Below, piece by piece: positions 56,601 through 64,000 of a stretch of DNA of 64,000 nucleotides. The DNA is from Diphasiastrum complanatum (Eukaryota; Streptophyta; Lycopodiopsida; Lycopodiales; Lycopodiaceae), in contig CM055099.1 in assembly GCA_029204225.1 (NCBI GenBank), positions 56,298,386-56,362,385 on the forward strand. The letters are read 5' to 3'. A program made the translations under genes and the position numbers. The notes below the pieces were generated by a model that saw only the letters and a program-made list of their open reading frames with translations, was not told where the DNA came from and did not search any database. Numbering within the stretch: the first letter of the stretch is position 1; each line of letters opens with the position of its first letter.

Positions 56601-57613
56601 GTGTATATTGACTTCTTAGAGTCATTACAAGATAGAAGAGTAGAAAAATAATGCTTGTTAAAGGACATGTGGGAACTAGCCCCACTATCTATCCACCATG
56701 TGTCTTGACTTGAAGTTGGTGTAGATGCAACCATTAAGGATGTGTTGAATCCATCCTCATATTCTTCCTCTTGAGCAATGTTCCCTTGATCTCCTTTGGC
56801 TTGTTGATTCTTCTTCAAGTAGCATTCTGAGGCAAAGTGTCCTTTCTTTCCACAAAAGAAACACTTTAGTTTTGCCTTGTTCTTCACTTTGCCTTTGGAG
56901 GTAGATCCTCCATTCTTCATCTCGGCCTCCTTGCCTTGATTTTTCTTGAATGGATTTTGCTTTTTCTTGCCTTTAGATGTAAAGTTAGCTTTCTCCTCTC
57001 CTCCATTAAGTGACATGCTATCCATTCTTGTCTTGAGGTGTAGAAGCCTACTCTCCTCGGCCACAAGAACATTGTGCAACTTTTCAATGGATGGAAGAGA
57101 GTCTTGAATGGCAAATGATTGGACTAAGTTGGTAAACTCATCACTTAGACCATTCAAAATGATTTGTACTAGTTCTTGATCTTGGATCTTCTCTCCTATT
57201 GCACTTAACTCCTTGTTAAGAGATTTGATCCTAAGAACATACTCTTGTCCACTCTCTCCACTTCCTTTCATGCTTTGGAAAACTTGATTTCTTAGCATGA
57301 GGATTCTTGAAGTATTGTTGGATTCATAAATGCTCTTTAATGAATCCCAAGCCTCTTTGGATGAGGTACAAGAAGACACCTCTTTCAAGAGGTCATTGCA
57401 TACATTTAATTTTATGCAATGTAGAGCTAATCTTGCTCTCTTCTTGTATTTGGCTTGTTCTTGGGGAGTTTGAGGCTCTTCCTCTACTCCTTGAACTATG
57501 TCATATAGATCATGGATCACTAGGAGTGATTCCATTCTCACTTTCCAAATGGAATAATTTGTGGAAGTGAGTCTCTCACTTGGTTCCATCAAATATCCAC
57601 CCATGGATGACAT
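53633..57613 (-). CDS. Element C gag-pol polyprotein, 1326 residues, intact
   Basis: A single frame codes the whole copia polyprotein. Gag covers residues 1 to about 245 with the blocks ERLTSTNYSIWKVRMESLL and EAWDSLKSIYESNNTSRILM. A zinc knuckle CX2CX4HX4C lies at 251-264. Protease has DSG at 309-311. The integrase zinc site includes H441, H446, C475 and C478; the catalytic acids are D505, D567 and E603, the last pair spaced as in DD35E enzymes. An acidic linker with repeated DKxEED units (741-763) precedes RT (about 815-1080), with the catalytic region at D920 and YVDD at 1005-1008. RNase H (about 1160-1300) shows D1169, E1210 or E1212, and D1247. No stop or frameshift is present. The start MSSMGG is shared with B. 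Gag and pol are in one frame, so no frameshifting is needed; gag excess must come from another mechanism. Confidence 0.97.
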   Translation of the reverse strand: MSSMGGYLMEPSERLTSTNYSIWKVRMESLLVIHDLYDIVQGVEEEPQTPQEQAKYKKRARLALHCIKLNVCNDLLKEVSSCTSSKEAWDSLKSIYESNNTSRILMLRNQVFQSMKGSGESGQEYVLRIKSLNKELSAIGEKIQDQELVQIILNGLSDEFTNLVQSFAIQDSLPSIEKLHNVLVAEESRLLHLKTRMDSMSLNGGEEKANFTSKGKKKQNPFKKNQGKEAEMKNGGSTSKGKVKNKAKLKCFFCGKKGHFASECYLKKNQQAKGDQGNIAQEEEYEDGFNTSLMVASTPTSSQDTWWIDSGASSHMSFNKHYFSTLLSCNDSKKSIYTASDQACKIDGIGSIPLCLGTSKRIDLDNVLYVPTISRNLLSVGQLMDNGLDVHFKNGVFSILKNDKCIASGIKQGRLFKLDANVASESVNLAREELTQVELWHKRLGHPNLQSMESMASKELALGLPRAFKKCGKMCEACGLAKSHKSSYKKSSSRSLSPLDLIHSDVHSFSHASNGGALMYVTFIDDCTRFTWIELLSKKNLVYEAFIKFKSLVEKQLSTSIKALRCDNGGEYTSNKMKDFCEINGIKLQYTCSYTPQQNGVAERKNRSLCECAKSLRLDASLPISFWGEAITCANYLCNRLPSSAIDGISPYQALFDKKPNVKYFKIFGCTCYVHIPLETRRKEDATSFKGIFVGYGENSKGYRIYDPTSKKVKVSKDVLFDESQFAKSLSNGSNPLCIEDLDKSEEDLDKPEEDHDKPEDGDLDPSQKGPRRSSRSKAEPSRLTYVDKGKQKEGSTSSTSYSFLATLIEEPSSFEEACKSKVWRDAMQVEYDALEENHTWNLVNLPRGKKPLACKWIYRIKYNQDGSISKYKARLVAKGFLQIKGLDYEETFAPVAKLVTIRLIICIATLFKWDLYQMDVTNAFLNGFLEEEIYMMQPEGFIKIGEEQKVCYLRKSLYGLKQAPRAWYSRLHDFLYSLGFVLSAYEPSLYFKCNEGKIIILVLYVDDIIMTGNDDDGIGKVKVDLSSEFKMVDLGFLKFILGIEVSRSSNCTFISQSKYATSILERFGMKDCKGIDTPMEHVVKATNEGDEASFEDITLFRKLIGSLIYLTITRPDLSFCVSKLSQSMQAPLIHHWKSAKRVLRYVSSTRFFGILYEGSNLHLRAYSDSDFAGDKMDRKSISAFATFLCGGVISWLSKKQDTISLSSCEAEYKALTSTTKELLWLRRLLMELHVLEAEEIPYIFCDNQASQQIASNPIFHARTKHIEIAHHFVREKVQSKEVQLHHVPSSECIADILTKPLSKDPFFKLRYALGIVDRCTLDLPS

Positions 57614-58195
57614 TTTAGAATGAATGCTCTTTTAAAAATCACAAAGATTTTTGAATTTTAAAAGATCTATGAAGTGGCCTAAAGCTTACTAGAATGCCTA
57701 TAGGCTTGTCTCTATCAAACTAACACACAAGCTTGAATGATACTCAAAGATCTTACCAAAAATTTCTAGCTTTCACTCTCACAAAAAAAATTGCTTTACA
57801 CTTTTCTTAGAGATTTCACTTCAACTAAGGATCTGAACAAATCAGCCTCTTAGATCTGATCTTAGACTCTAAAAAGAAATGCTTCAATGATCCAAAACAC
57901 TATTTGGTCATAGGCATTAGTTAGAATGAATCTAGATCAATACTATGCTTCAAAAAGCACCAAAAATGAACTAGTATTGTGATTTTGGGACCAAAAAACA
58001 CAAAGTAACTTGAATTGAAAGTTGCTGTACGGTTTCACACGTGTGAAAAGTACATACACAGCCTCCAAGTCGTTTTGATCCAAATGATTACAAGCTATCA
58101 CTCTAGAAGAACTCGCCCTCACTAGTATTGGCCAAAAAACAAATTTTGCCAATGATCTTTACAAGATTTATGATTCAATGATCACTCTCTTACTT
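57614..58195 (-). other. Element C untranslated leader
   Basis: 582 nt between the primer site and the ATG, without a conserved frame. It contains the perfect palindrome TTTTCACACGTGTGAAA at about 58033-58049, followed (minus strand) by CCGTACAGC. The leader of B has the same place marked by CACACATGTG. Confidence 0.8.
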
Positions 58196-58208
58196 AGCTC
58201 TGATACCA
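58196..58208 (-). other. Primer-binding site of element C
   Basis: The minus strand reads TGGTATCAGAGCT, a standard plant copia initiator-tRNA-Met site abutting the LTR. Confidence 0.95.
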
Positions 58209-59070
58209 TGATAAATTTTACAGTTTTTAGGACAATAATGATTGTACTTTACAATCATAGAGAGTTATTGGTTGCTTAATCAATGAATCTATCAAGTTCT
58301 ACACATTAGATCTTGATCTAGATTCACTACACTTGGATTTAAGCAAGAGCAATGGATCAACACATCATTTTTTAGTGAGAGCGGCTTCACACGTGTGGAG
58401 TACTGTCCACTGTACGGACTGCACCTGAAACAACAAGTACAATGATACTAGATAGCAATCATGCATAAAAATCACAAGACAAATGACTAGAAATCTCACA
58501 AAAGTGTAGAGTGCAAAAGTCTCATCAATTTTCTTAGCAAAATGATGATCCTTTTATGGATCAAGTACATCCATGAGTCTGGTACAGTCCAGCAGGCCTT
58601 CACACGTGTGAAGAGTGCCACATCACTCATATCTATCCATTTGATCCATCCTTGATCCTTATCCAATAGTTGACCTTCTAGAATATGACTAAAATCCAAA
58701 AAGCTAGTCTCCTAGAATATAGGAATATTCCCTACAAAATAGGATCTAAGGAAAATGGTCAACTCTTATCTTCTAGTACTCTATACACACATGTGAACAT
58801 CCACTTGCCATGTGGGAGCATTTACTCATGCACATGCAAGGAAAAGCTAATTTGTAGGTGACTAGTCAACTTGACTAAAAACTAGTCATTTCATGTTCAC
58901 ACTAACTAGAATGATACAAAATCAATTTGGATATATACAAACATGAAAAGTACATCCTTTCACACATGGGAACATGCTCCACACGTGTGAAATCATATCA
59001 TCAACATATTCTAATGTTTGATCAATATTTACATGAACCAATGTCAAGTGAGAAGTGACAATTTTCAACA
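58209..59070 (-). repeat. Element C 5' LTR
   Basis: 862 bp, apparently identical to the 3' LTR at a constant offset of 5451 bp. Palindromes at 58388, 58601 and 58980. Confidence 0.97.
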
Positions 59071-59075
59071 AAACT
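59071..59075. repeat. Target-site duplication of element C, right copy
   Basis: AAACT, identical to 52753-52757. Confidence 0.97.
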
Positions 59076-59629
59076 TAGATGGTTTCACTTAGAGATTTGA
59101 ACCTATAGTGTCTTCTAGCAATCAATAAGCTTGTAGACCTGACCCTACCACTTTAGAACAAATCTAGAATGATGGATCTATAGATTACAATCTCAACTTT
59201 GCAAATTCACTCCTTAATCTTTGGTTTATAGCACTCAATCTCTCTCAACTTCAAGGTACACTCAAAAAAAATAGAGAATCAACTTCAATGTACTGTAAAC
59301 AAGCTCTAATCCACCTATATGATTGATCTAAACCAAGAACAAATCAATGGAATAGAAACAATGCAAGTGAAAGCTTGAAAAATGCACTAAATTGACTCAA
59401 AATTGGGTGTAAGAAGTTCAAAATGCACCAAACTGAATTTTATTGTCAAAAACAGGTCCTGTATGGCCCCACACGTGTGGATAGTACACCTGCAGCCCAC
59501 AGCAAGATTTGGTACAAATATGATGGTTCTAGCTATCCATTCAACCTCACTACCTCAATATTAGCTTGTTTCCAAAAACCTGCCAATTTGGGTATAGTTT
59601 AGATCAATGTCTTAAATGCACTTGTATTT
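59076..59629 (-). other. Element D leader, distal part
   Basis: Untranslated leader of D, separated from its gag by the insertion of C. It carries CACACGTGTG at 59470-59479 and no conserved frame. Confidence 0.8.
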
Positions 59630-59642
59630 GGCTCTGATACCA
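59630..59642 (-). other. Primer-binding site of element D
   Basis: The minus strand reads TGGTATCAGAGCC, perfect for the copia class, abutting the LTR. Confidence 0.95.
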
Positions 59643-60479
59643 TGTCAAAGTACATAAAAATGGACCAAGAATAGATCTGAATCAGATCCACAAGTGTGAT
59701 TGGATGTTAGATTAGATCAACCTATCAATCTACACAAGATTAGATAGCATTTAGATCAAATATAGATGAATAAATCTAACAAGAACAATCATTATTGATC
59801 AAAACTTGTACTTGCTGGTTTCACAAGTGTGAAAACCTGTCAGAGTACGGACATTAGGCTGAGAATAAAGTATACTAATCTTAGAACCCAATCAATGCAT
59901 AAAAACACAAGACAAATAGAGAGAAAACACTAGAATTGCTTCAAAACCAAGATTTAGCTTCCATATCAATTATGGCCAAATGAGCCACCATATATACACA
60001 AGAGCTAATGCTTACTCAGCTAATTTGGCACGTGTGAGAGTGCCTACTCATCAAAGGATCCACCAATAATCATCAATATGGCACATGGACCAAGTTTCCT
60101 AACTTATAGCCACCTCCCTTGATTTTAGGCAGTTTTCCTAATTTATAGGGACTTGCACAAATATCTACTACAAGTTGGATCTCACCTACTACTGATGTTT
60201 TGACACATGTGAGCAATCCTTGGCACATGTGAGATCACTCCTATCCATGTGAAATAGCTTTTCCTACCAATAAAATGATGCCAAGTGGCATATAGCTAGA
60301 AAACTAGATTTTGGCCATTTTAGCGACTAAATCTCAAATGAAATGGTATGTACAACCTAAATGACTCATCTAAATGATAAATGCATTTAATTCACACGTG
60401 GAAACAGGCTCCACACATGTGTAAACATAATATGTACATGATTTTGGCCTAGATCAAGCATGATTTTGACATTTTCACA
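59643..60479 (-). repeat. Element D 5' LTR
   Basis: 837 bp, same edges as the 3' LTR. Its counterpart of the 48125 palindrome is mutated to CACAAGTGTG, and one GCACGTGTG has become GCACATGTG. Confidence 0.95.
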
Positions 60480-60484
60480 TGCGA
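60480..60484. repeat. Target-site duplication of element D, right copy
   Basis: TGCGA, identical to 47941-47945. Confidence 0.95.
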
Positions 60485-61096
60485 GAGTTCCAAGAAGCTG
60501 AATTTTCAGAACCATCACAGAGCATCAAGATCAACTTACCAACTCTCGTAAGGTGCCTAAATGGAATCAGAGCAGTGAAATTAGCTTGTCTACATGGTCT
60601 GATCTTGAAAATCCAATCACAAAAACAAGTTGTGCGAGAGATCACTTCCTGCGAGAGTTAAACCCTCACAGACAGCCTGAACCCTCACAGAACCTTTGCA
60701 TAGCAGTCAAATCGCCTTCTGAACTCTCACAGACTTCCTGAGGTCTTAGAATTTTGTGAAGAAGGTGCCTGTCAAAATTTGGAAGGAACTGAACAAGGAA
60801 AAGTGGATCTCACCTAATACGCACTCTAAATTCTGCTATATAAGGGCTAAATTCGAGTCATTTGTCACCTTTGCTAGCGAAGCTCTGCCGAAAACTACAT
60901 TGAAATTACCAAGTTTTCTTTTTGCGACCACACTTCCTACCAGTTATCATTTGAACATAATGAATACCGATCTACGCTCTGAACTACACTTCTTGTCATC
61001 CAACACTCATTATTCACAGTTTTCTGTCGTTTTCACACCTTTTTTCATTTTTTATCATTTTTCTTACTTTTTTGACCTCTAATCATCACTGCTAAC
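60485..61096 (+). promoter_or_regulatory. Promoter-like region with TATA box and leader before the unknown ORFs
   Basis: TATATAAG at 60837-60844 lies about 250 bp upstream of an ATG in good plant context (AACATGGCC). The stretch between is a pyrimidine-rich leader (for example TTTTTTCATTTTTTATC). The first 250 bp contain several GCGAGAGTT and CTCACAGA words, roughly inverse to one another. It could be a cellular promoter or an LTR promoter whose edges I cannot see. Confidence 0.45.
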
Positions 61097-61955
61097 ATGG
61101 CCTCCTCACCCTATGAAGAATCTGGCACCAAACAGGTGATCCAGCGTGACATCCATGAGGCCACACAAATTTGGCCTTTACCCTCTGACGCTCTGATCCA
61201 ACCATGGCTGCAGACAGTCGGCCCACTTCTGGAAGCAATGGGTTTTTACCCGGCGCTTTTTCATTCTGAGATTAACATGGGCCTCGCCCTACATGCTTAA
61301 GACACCTGGGACAAGAAAAAGACTTGTTTCCATTTCCTGTACCAAGGTACCAACGTACAAGGTCAGGATTAACGTAGACTTAATGGTCACCATTGGCATT
61401 ATGTCCGGTGATCATCAACCCATCTCCCATCGCCACGTCAAAACTCTGATCAAACCATTCGTTACCCAAACTGCACCAGAAATCCCAATCCAGACTAACA
61501 ATGGTTACCTGATAGATGCTATCACGGAAACTGTCATTTAGACGGCTGCGCATCTATTGAATAACTTTCTGGTTATTTCAACATTTTGCAAGGACAGAAT
61601 CCAGTCTAAGCTGCTGAGTCAGATAGTGGAATCCTTTTTGGAATTCCCTAGCCCTTCAGTTGTGCCATACGACTTGCATAGCTTCCTTATTCATGAATTA
61701 GCCAACTCCACCAAACCCAACAATCGTGAGCATATTGCAGCAGGCCCCCTATTGTGTAACTTTGCCTACGCACTTCTTGAGACAAAAGTGCACGGTTTCC
61801 AATGCTCATCCCTTCTGTCTACCCTTGTGCCACACACTAACCTTTATCCGCTATCTCAAGCATCCACCTCCTCCCAACCTGCAGTTATTAACACAACGGC
61901 CAGCAAACGAATGCGTGGCACTGCCTCTACATCCACATCTCCACCTGCTACCTGA
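61097..61955 (+). pseudogene. Unknown plus-strand ORF, N-terminal globular part, broken
   Basis: It starts MASSPYEESGTKQVIQRDIH and runs to a stop at 61298-61300 (EINMGLALHA). Homologous-looking coding continues after a frameshift (MVTIGIMSGDHQPISHRH), through a stop at 61539-61541, to LSQIVESFLEFPSPSVVPYD and ending in a Ser/Thr-rich tail at 61955. Taken together this is about 285 residues of one protein with one frameshift and two stops. I recognise no domain. Candidates are an extra ORF of a gypsy-type element or a captured or host gene. Confidence 0.5.
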
Positions 61956-62034
61956 AGACATGCCTCCACTACCGCACTAACCAATCCATCAACCACCACC
62001 ACTTCTTCTTCCATGCAACCCCCCACTCCGATCT

Positions 62035-62667
62035 TTGTTGTCGCTACCTCTCTTCCTGTTCGATCCACATCTGTTTCTGTGTCCATCCCCACTTCCGGCC
62101 AAAGCCATTCTGGAAAGCAGGGTACTACACCTGGCAATGAGTAACACACAACTGCAAGCAGACCGCACCAAGCTGCAGCAAGAGCTGATTTTGGCTCAAC
62201 AACATGAACTAGAAGGGCACCAGGAGATTGCCAAGCTACAGCAGAAGGAGGAGGGCCTCAACAACTATATCCAAAGCCTCTCCAAAGCATTGATTGAGGC
62301 CTCCAAAAAGGTGCGGGAGCTTCAATCCGAAGCATCCCAATGGCTTGCTTCCATCCAGGCGCAACTAAACCTTTTGGACACAGAAAATACATGCCTGGGG
62401 GCAGAGGTCAATTTCTTACAAGAAGAAAAGCTCATCTGGTTAGCTCAACCTACACCAGACTCAAGGCCGCTTTCTCAATCAGAAATGAATCTTCTTCGGC
62501 GTCAGGTGCAGGTTTATAGCCAAACCTTAAACAACTACCAGGTAGAGTTCAACAAATATCAGACAAGCGCAACTCACGAGCTCACAAGCCCTAAAGGCAT
62601 GCCAAAAATTCATGGACACGAAGGCCCAGCCCACCCCCGTGGTAGTTCCAACACCACCGACTTTTGA
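62035..62667 (+). pseudogene. Unknown ORF, coiled-coil part
   Basis: From about 62137 the frame reads a strongly heptad-like stretch (for example LQADRTKLQQELILAQQHEL, then EEGLNNYIQSLSKALIEASK and KVRELQSEASQWLASIQAQL) of about 140 residues, a long coiled coil. It is offset from the preceding frame by an indel near 62130 and loses frame again near 62605. It is probably the continuation of the protein that starts at 61097. Confidence 0.55.
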
Positions 62668-63055
62668 CGTTGCACATGCCAGTACCAGCCAAGACCAAAG
62701 CCAACAGGTAGCAGGGGGATTTCACCAAGATCAAGGATCCGAAGGCCAAGACCAAGGGCAGACGGATACGGCTACTGAGACGCGAGACCAGGGCCAAGGT
62801 GCAGATACCAACCAGAGCCAAGCTACATCATCCAGAGGTTCGTGCACGATATCTGTCAACCGGGCCTTCCGAAGACCAAAGACCGAAGTCCGTGGAGGAG
62901 AAAATAAACAAATTTCTATCAAAGTATCCCCACGAGTCATCAAGAGACGGCTGGCAGATATCATTTTCAGCTCAGACCATCCAGGGAAAAGAACTGCAAG
63001 CATTACCCACCCTCCAACCACAACCAAAGTGGCATCAGCAGTTGTTCTAAAGTGA
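62612..63055 (+). pseudogene. Unknown ORF, Gln/Asp-rich and basic C-terminal part
   Basis: The frame reads PTPVVVPTPPTF, then low-complexity QDQSQQ, DQGSEGQDQGQTD and DQGQGADTNQSQ, then a basic segment (KVSPRVIKRRLADIIFSSDH), ending at 63055. Continuation of the same cluster on the same strand. It looks disordered, with a possible nucleic-acid-binding end. Confidence 0.45.
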
Positions 63056-63109
63056 TCATATGGCCATCAGGACCTACATGATGAGTCCACAACAATTACG
63101 GGTGAACGT

Positions 63110-63327
63110 GCACTTCCTGCCACATGTACATGAAGATCCAAATGGGCAAAATGTGGCACCCCTCTGGACAAGATCACACTTCAAAAATTTAATTGGCCGG
63201 TAATACCATCAGAATATGGGTGGACTATGGATTTAGACGCCATAAGGGCTCTCACCACGTTCGCCAACCAATACATCAATTGCCCTCATCCAACAATCCG
63301 CGCGGCAGCCACTTACGCCCGGGACTT
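63110..63327 (+). pseudogene. Unknown ORF, last piece before the copia junction
   Basis: From about 63134 one frame reads through KITLQKFNWPVIPSEYGWTM and DLDAIRALTTFANQYIN to ATYARDL, then passes without a stop into copia integrase at about 63328. It is unrelated to copia by eye and continues the composition of the preceding ORFs. Confidence 0.4.
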
Positions 63328-64000
63328 AAATCAACTTAGTACCAAGATTAAGGTATTAAGGAGTGATAATGGAGGTGAATATATCTCCAATAAGTTGATT
63401 GACTTTTGTAGTTCTAATGGCATAAAGAGAGAGTTGTCATGTCCATACACCCCTCAACAAAATGGAGTGAGTGAGAGAAGAAATAGATCTCTTTGTGAGT
63501 GTGCTAAGGCCTTAAGGCTAGATGCTTCTCTATCCAAACCATTTTGGGGTGAAGCAATAACTTGTGCTAACTATTTGTGCAATAGATTGCCAAACCAAGC
63601 CATTGGAGGAATCACACCATTTGAAGCTCTATTTGGAGAGAAGCCCAATCTCAAGGATCTCAAAGTTTTTGGATCCACTTGCTATGTACACCAATCCTTG
63701 GATAAGAGAAGGAAGGATGATGCAACATCCATCAAAGGCATCTTTGTGGGATATGGTGACAATAGCAAAGGTTATAGAGTCTTAAATCCCATCACTAGCA
63801 AGGTGATAGTGAGTAGGGATGTTATTTTTTATGAAAGACATGCTTGTGATTTGGATGATAATGCTACTAATCATCTTGATGCCAAGGATCATGCTAGGAT
63901 GGAGGAGGAGCTTCCAAGTGAAGAAGAACTTGAGGATCCACCTCAAGATGCAAGAACTCCAAGAACTCCAAGAAGATCTACAAGGGCAAGATCCGAGCCA
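63328..64000 (+). pseudogene. E-type copia integrase fragment, runs off the right edge
   Basis: It begins abruptly within integrase (QLSTKIKVLRSDNGGEYISN), includes NGVSERRNRSLCE, WGEAITCANYLCNRLP, GYGDNSKGYRVLNP and the acidic linker ending RRSTRARSEP at the window edge. One frame is open throughout. It is nearly identical to the inverted element E (39440 down to 38760). The N-terminal half of pol and the 5' end are absent, so this is a truncated piece. Confidence 0.93.

Larger units (their letters stand above)
52758..59070 (-). mobile_element. Element C: intact, very young Ty1/copia element
   Basis: A complete 6313-bp element: two 862-bp LTRs with no difference that I could find by eye, TSD AAACT, an intact primer site (58196-58208), a leader of 582 nt, one uninterrupted gag-pol frame (57613-53633) and a purine tract before the 3' LTR. 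It sits in the leader of D about 20 bp upstream of the D gag ATG. Every feature needed for autonomous movement is present in the sequence; whether it is transcribed cannot be seen. Confidence 0.98.
47946..60479 (-). mobile_element. Element D: copia interrupted by element C
   Basis: LTRs at 47946-48781 (836 bp) and 59643-60479 (837 bp) are bounded by TSD TGCGA. The coding region on the minus strand runs 52732 to 48796; the leader is split by the insertion of C at 52758-59070 and resumes at 59076-59629 up to the primer site. The LTRs differ at about twenty positions plus an indel (roughly 2 percent), so D is older than C. Protease and integrase catalytic residues are lost. Confidence 0.97.

Noticed and set aside
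61856-62171. Minus-strand frames opposite the unknown ORF cluster
   Set aside because: The plus-strand series shows coiled-coil heptads and continuous coding character; the minus frames are low-complexity shadows.

Overview
This is a plant nuclear window made almost entirely of LTR retrotransposons. The evidence is Ty1/copia polyproteins in the order gag-protease-integrase-reverse transcriptase-RNase H, primer-binding sites matching the initiator tRNA-Met type (TGGTATCAGAGC), 5-bp target-site duplications, two Ty3/gypsy-type LTRs with plant-type primer sites (..CCGTTGCCGGGG..), a LINE remnant, AT-rich DNA and long TC runs. I see no intact host gene, rRNA, tRNA or CRISPR array. The species cannot be named from this; a large-genome vascular plant fits best.

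Layout, left to right. 0-3.1 kb: decayed minus-strand copia (Copia-1) running off the left edge, with its 5' LTR starting at 3129. 4.1-8.06 kb: decayed minus-strand copia (Copia-2) whose LTR carries an 18-bp tandem repeat. 8.2-11 kb: plus-strand copia (Copia-3) lacking most of RT, with a 3' LTR. 11.9-12.15 kb: 28-bp minisatellite. 13.9-14.4 kb: LINE RT scrap. 14.5-15.65 kb: 3' end of a minus-strand copia (Copia-L). 16.05-21.45 kb: plus-strand copia B, a defective sister of element C. 21.45-23.37 kb: two spliced copia pieces, the second ending in an E-type LTR. 23.98-24.65 kb: LTR plus primer site (M). 24.75-25.4 kb: gypsy-type LTR J1. 25.9-29.4 kb: minus-strand copia pieces, including N (gag and protease). 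29.5-32.4 kb: decayed minus-strand copia H. 33.8-42.85 kb: plus-strand copia G, interrupted by nearly complete element E (36420-42407, TSD CTTGG). 44.2-47.46 kb: gypsy-type LTR J2, a leader with triple repeats, a copia scrap K and a gypsy integrase tail. 47.9-60.5 kb: copia D (TSD TGCGA), itself interrupted by intact copia C (52758-59070, TSD AAACT). 60.5-63.33 kb: plus-strand run of broken ORFs of unknown identity behind a TATA box. 63.33-64 kb: E-type integrase fragment running off the right edge.

How the parts relate. The insertion order can be read directly: gypsy-like sequence received D, and D received C. The two LTRs of C look identical, those of E differ at under ten sites, and those of D at about twenty, so age follows nesting. 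C has one uninterrupted 1326-residue gag-pol ORF with every catalytic residue visible, an intact primer site, polypurine tract, matching LTRs and a TSD, so it is the one element here that could be autonomous. The strongest unexplained signal is a perfect 10-bp palindrome, CACACGTGTG, found 19 times, always in LTRs or untranslated leaders of six copia elements (B, C, D, E, G and L) with otherwise different LTRs.
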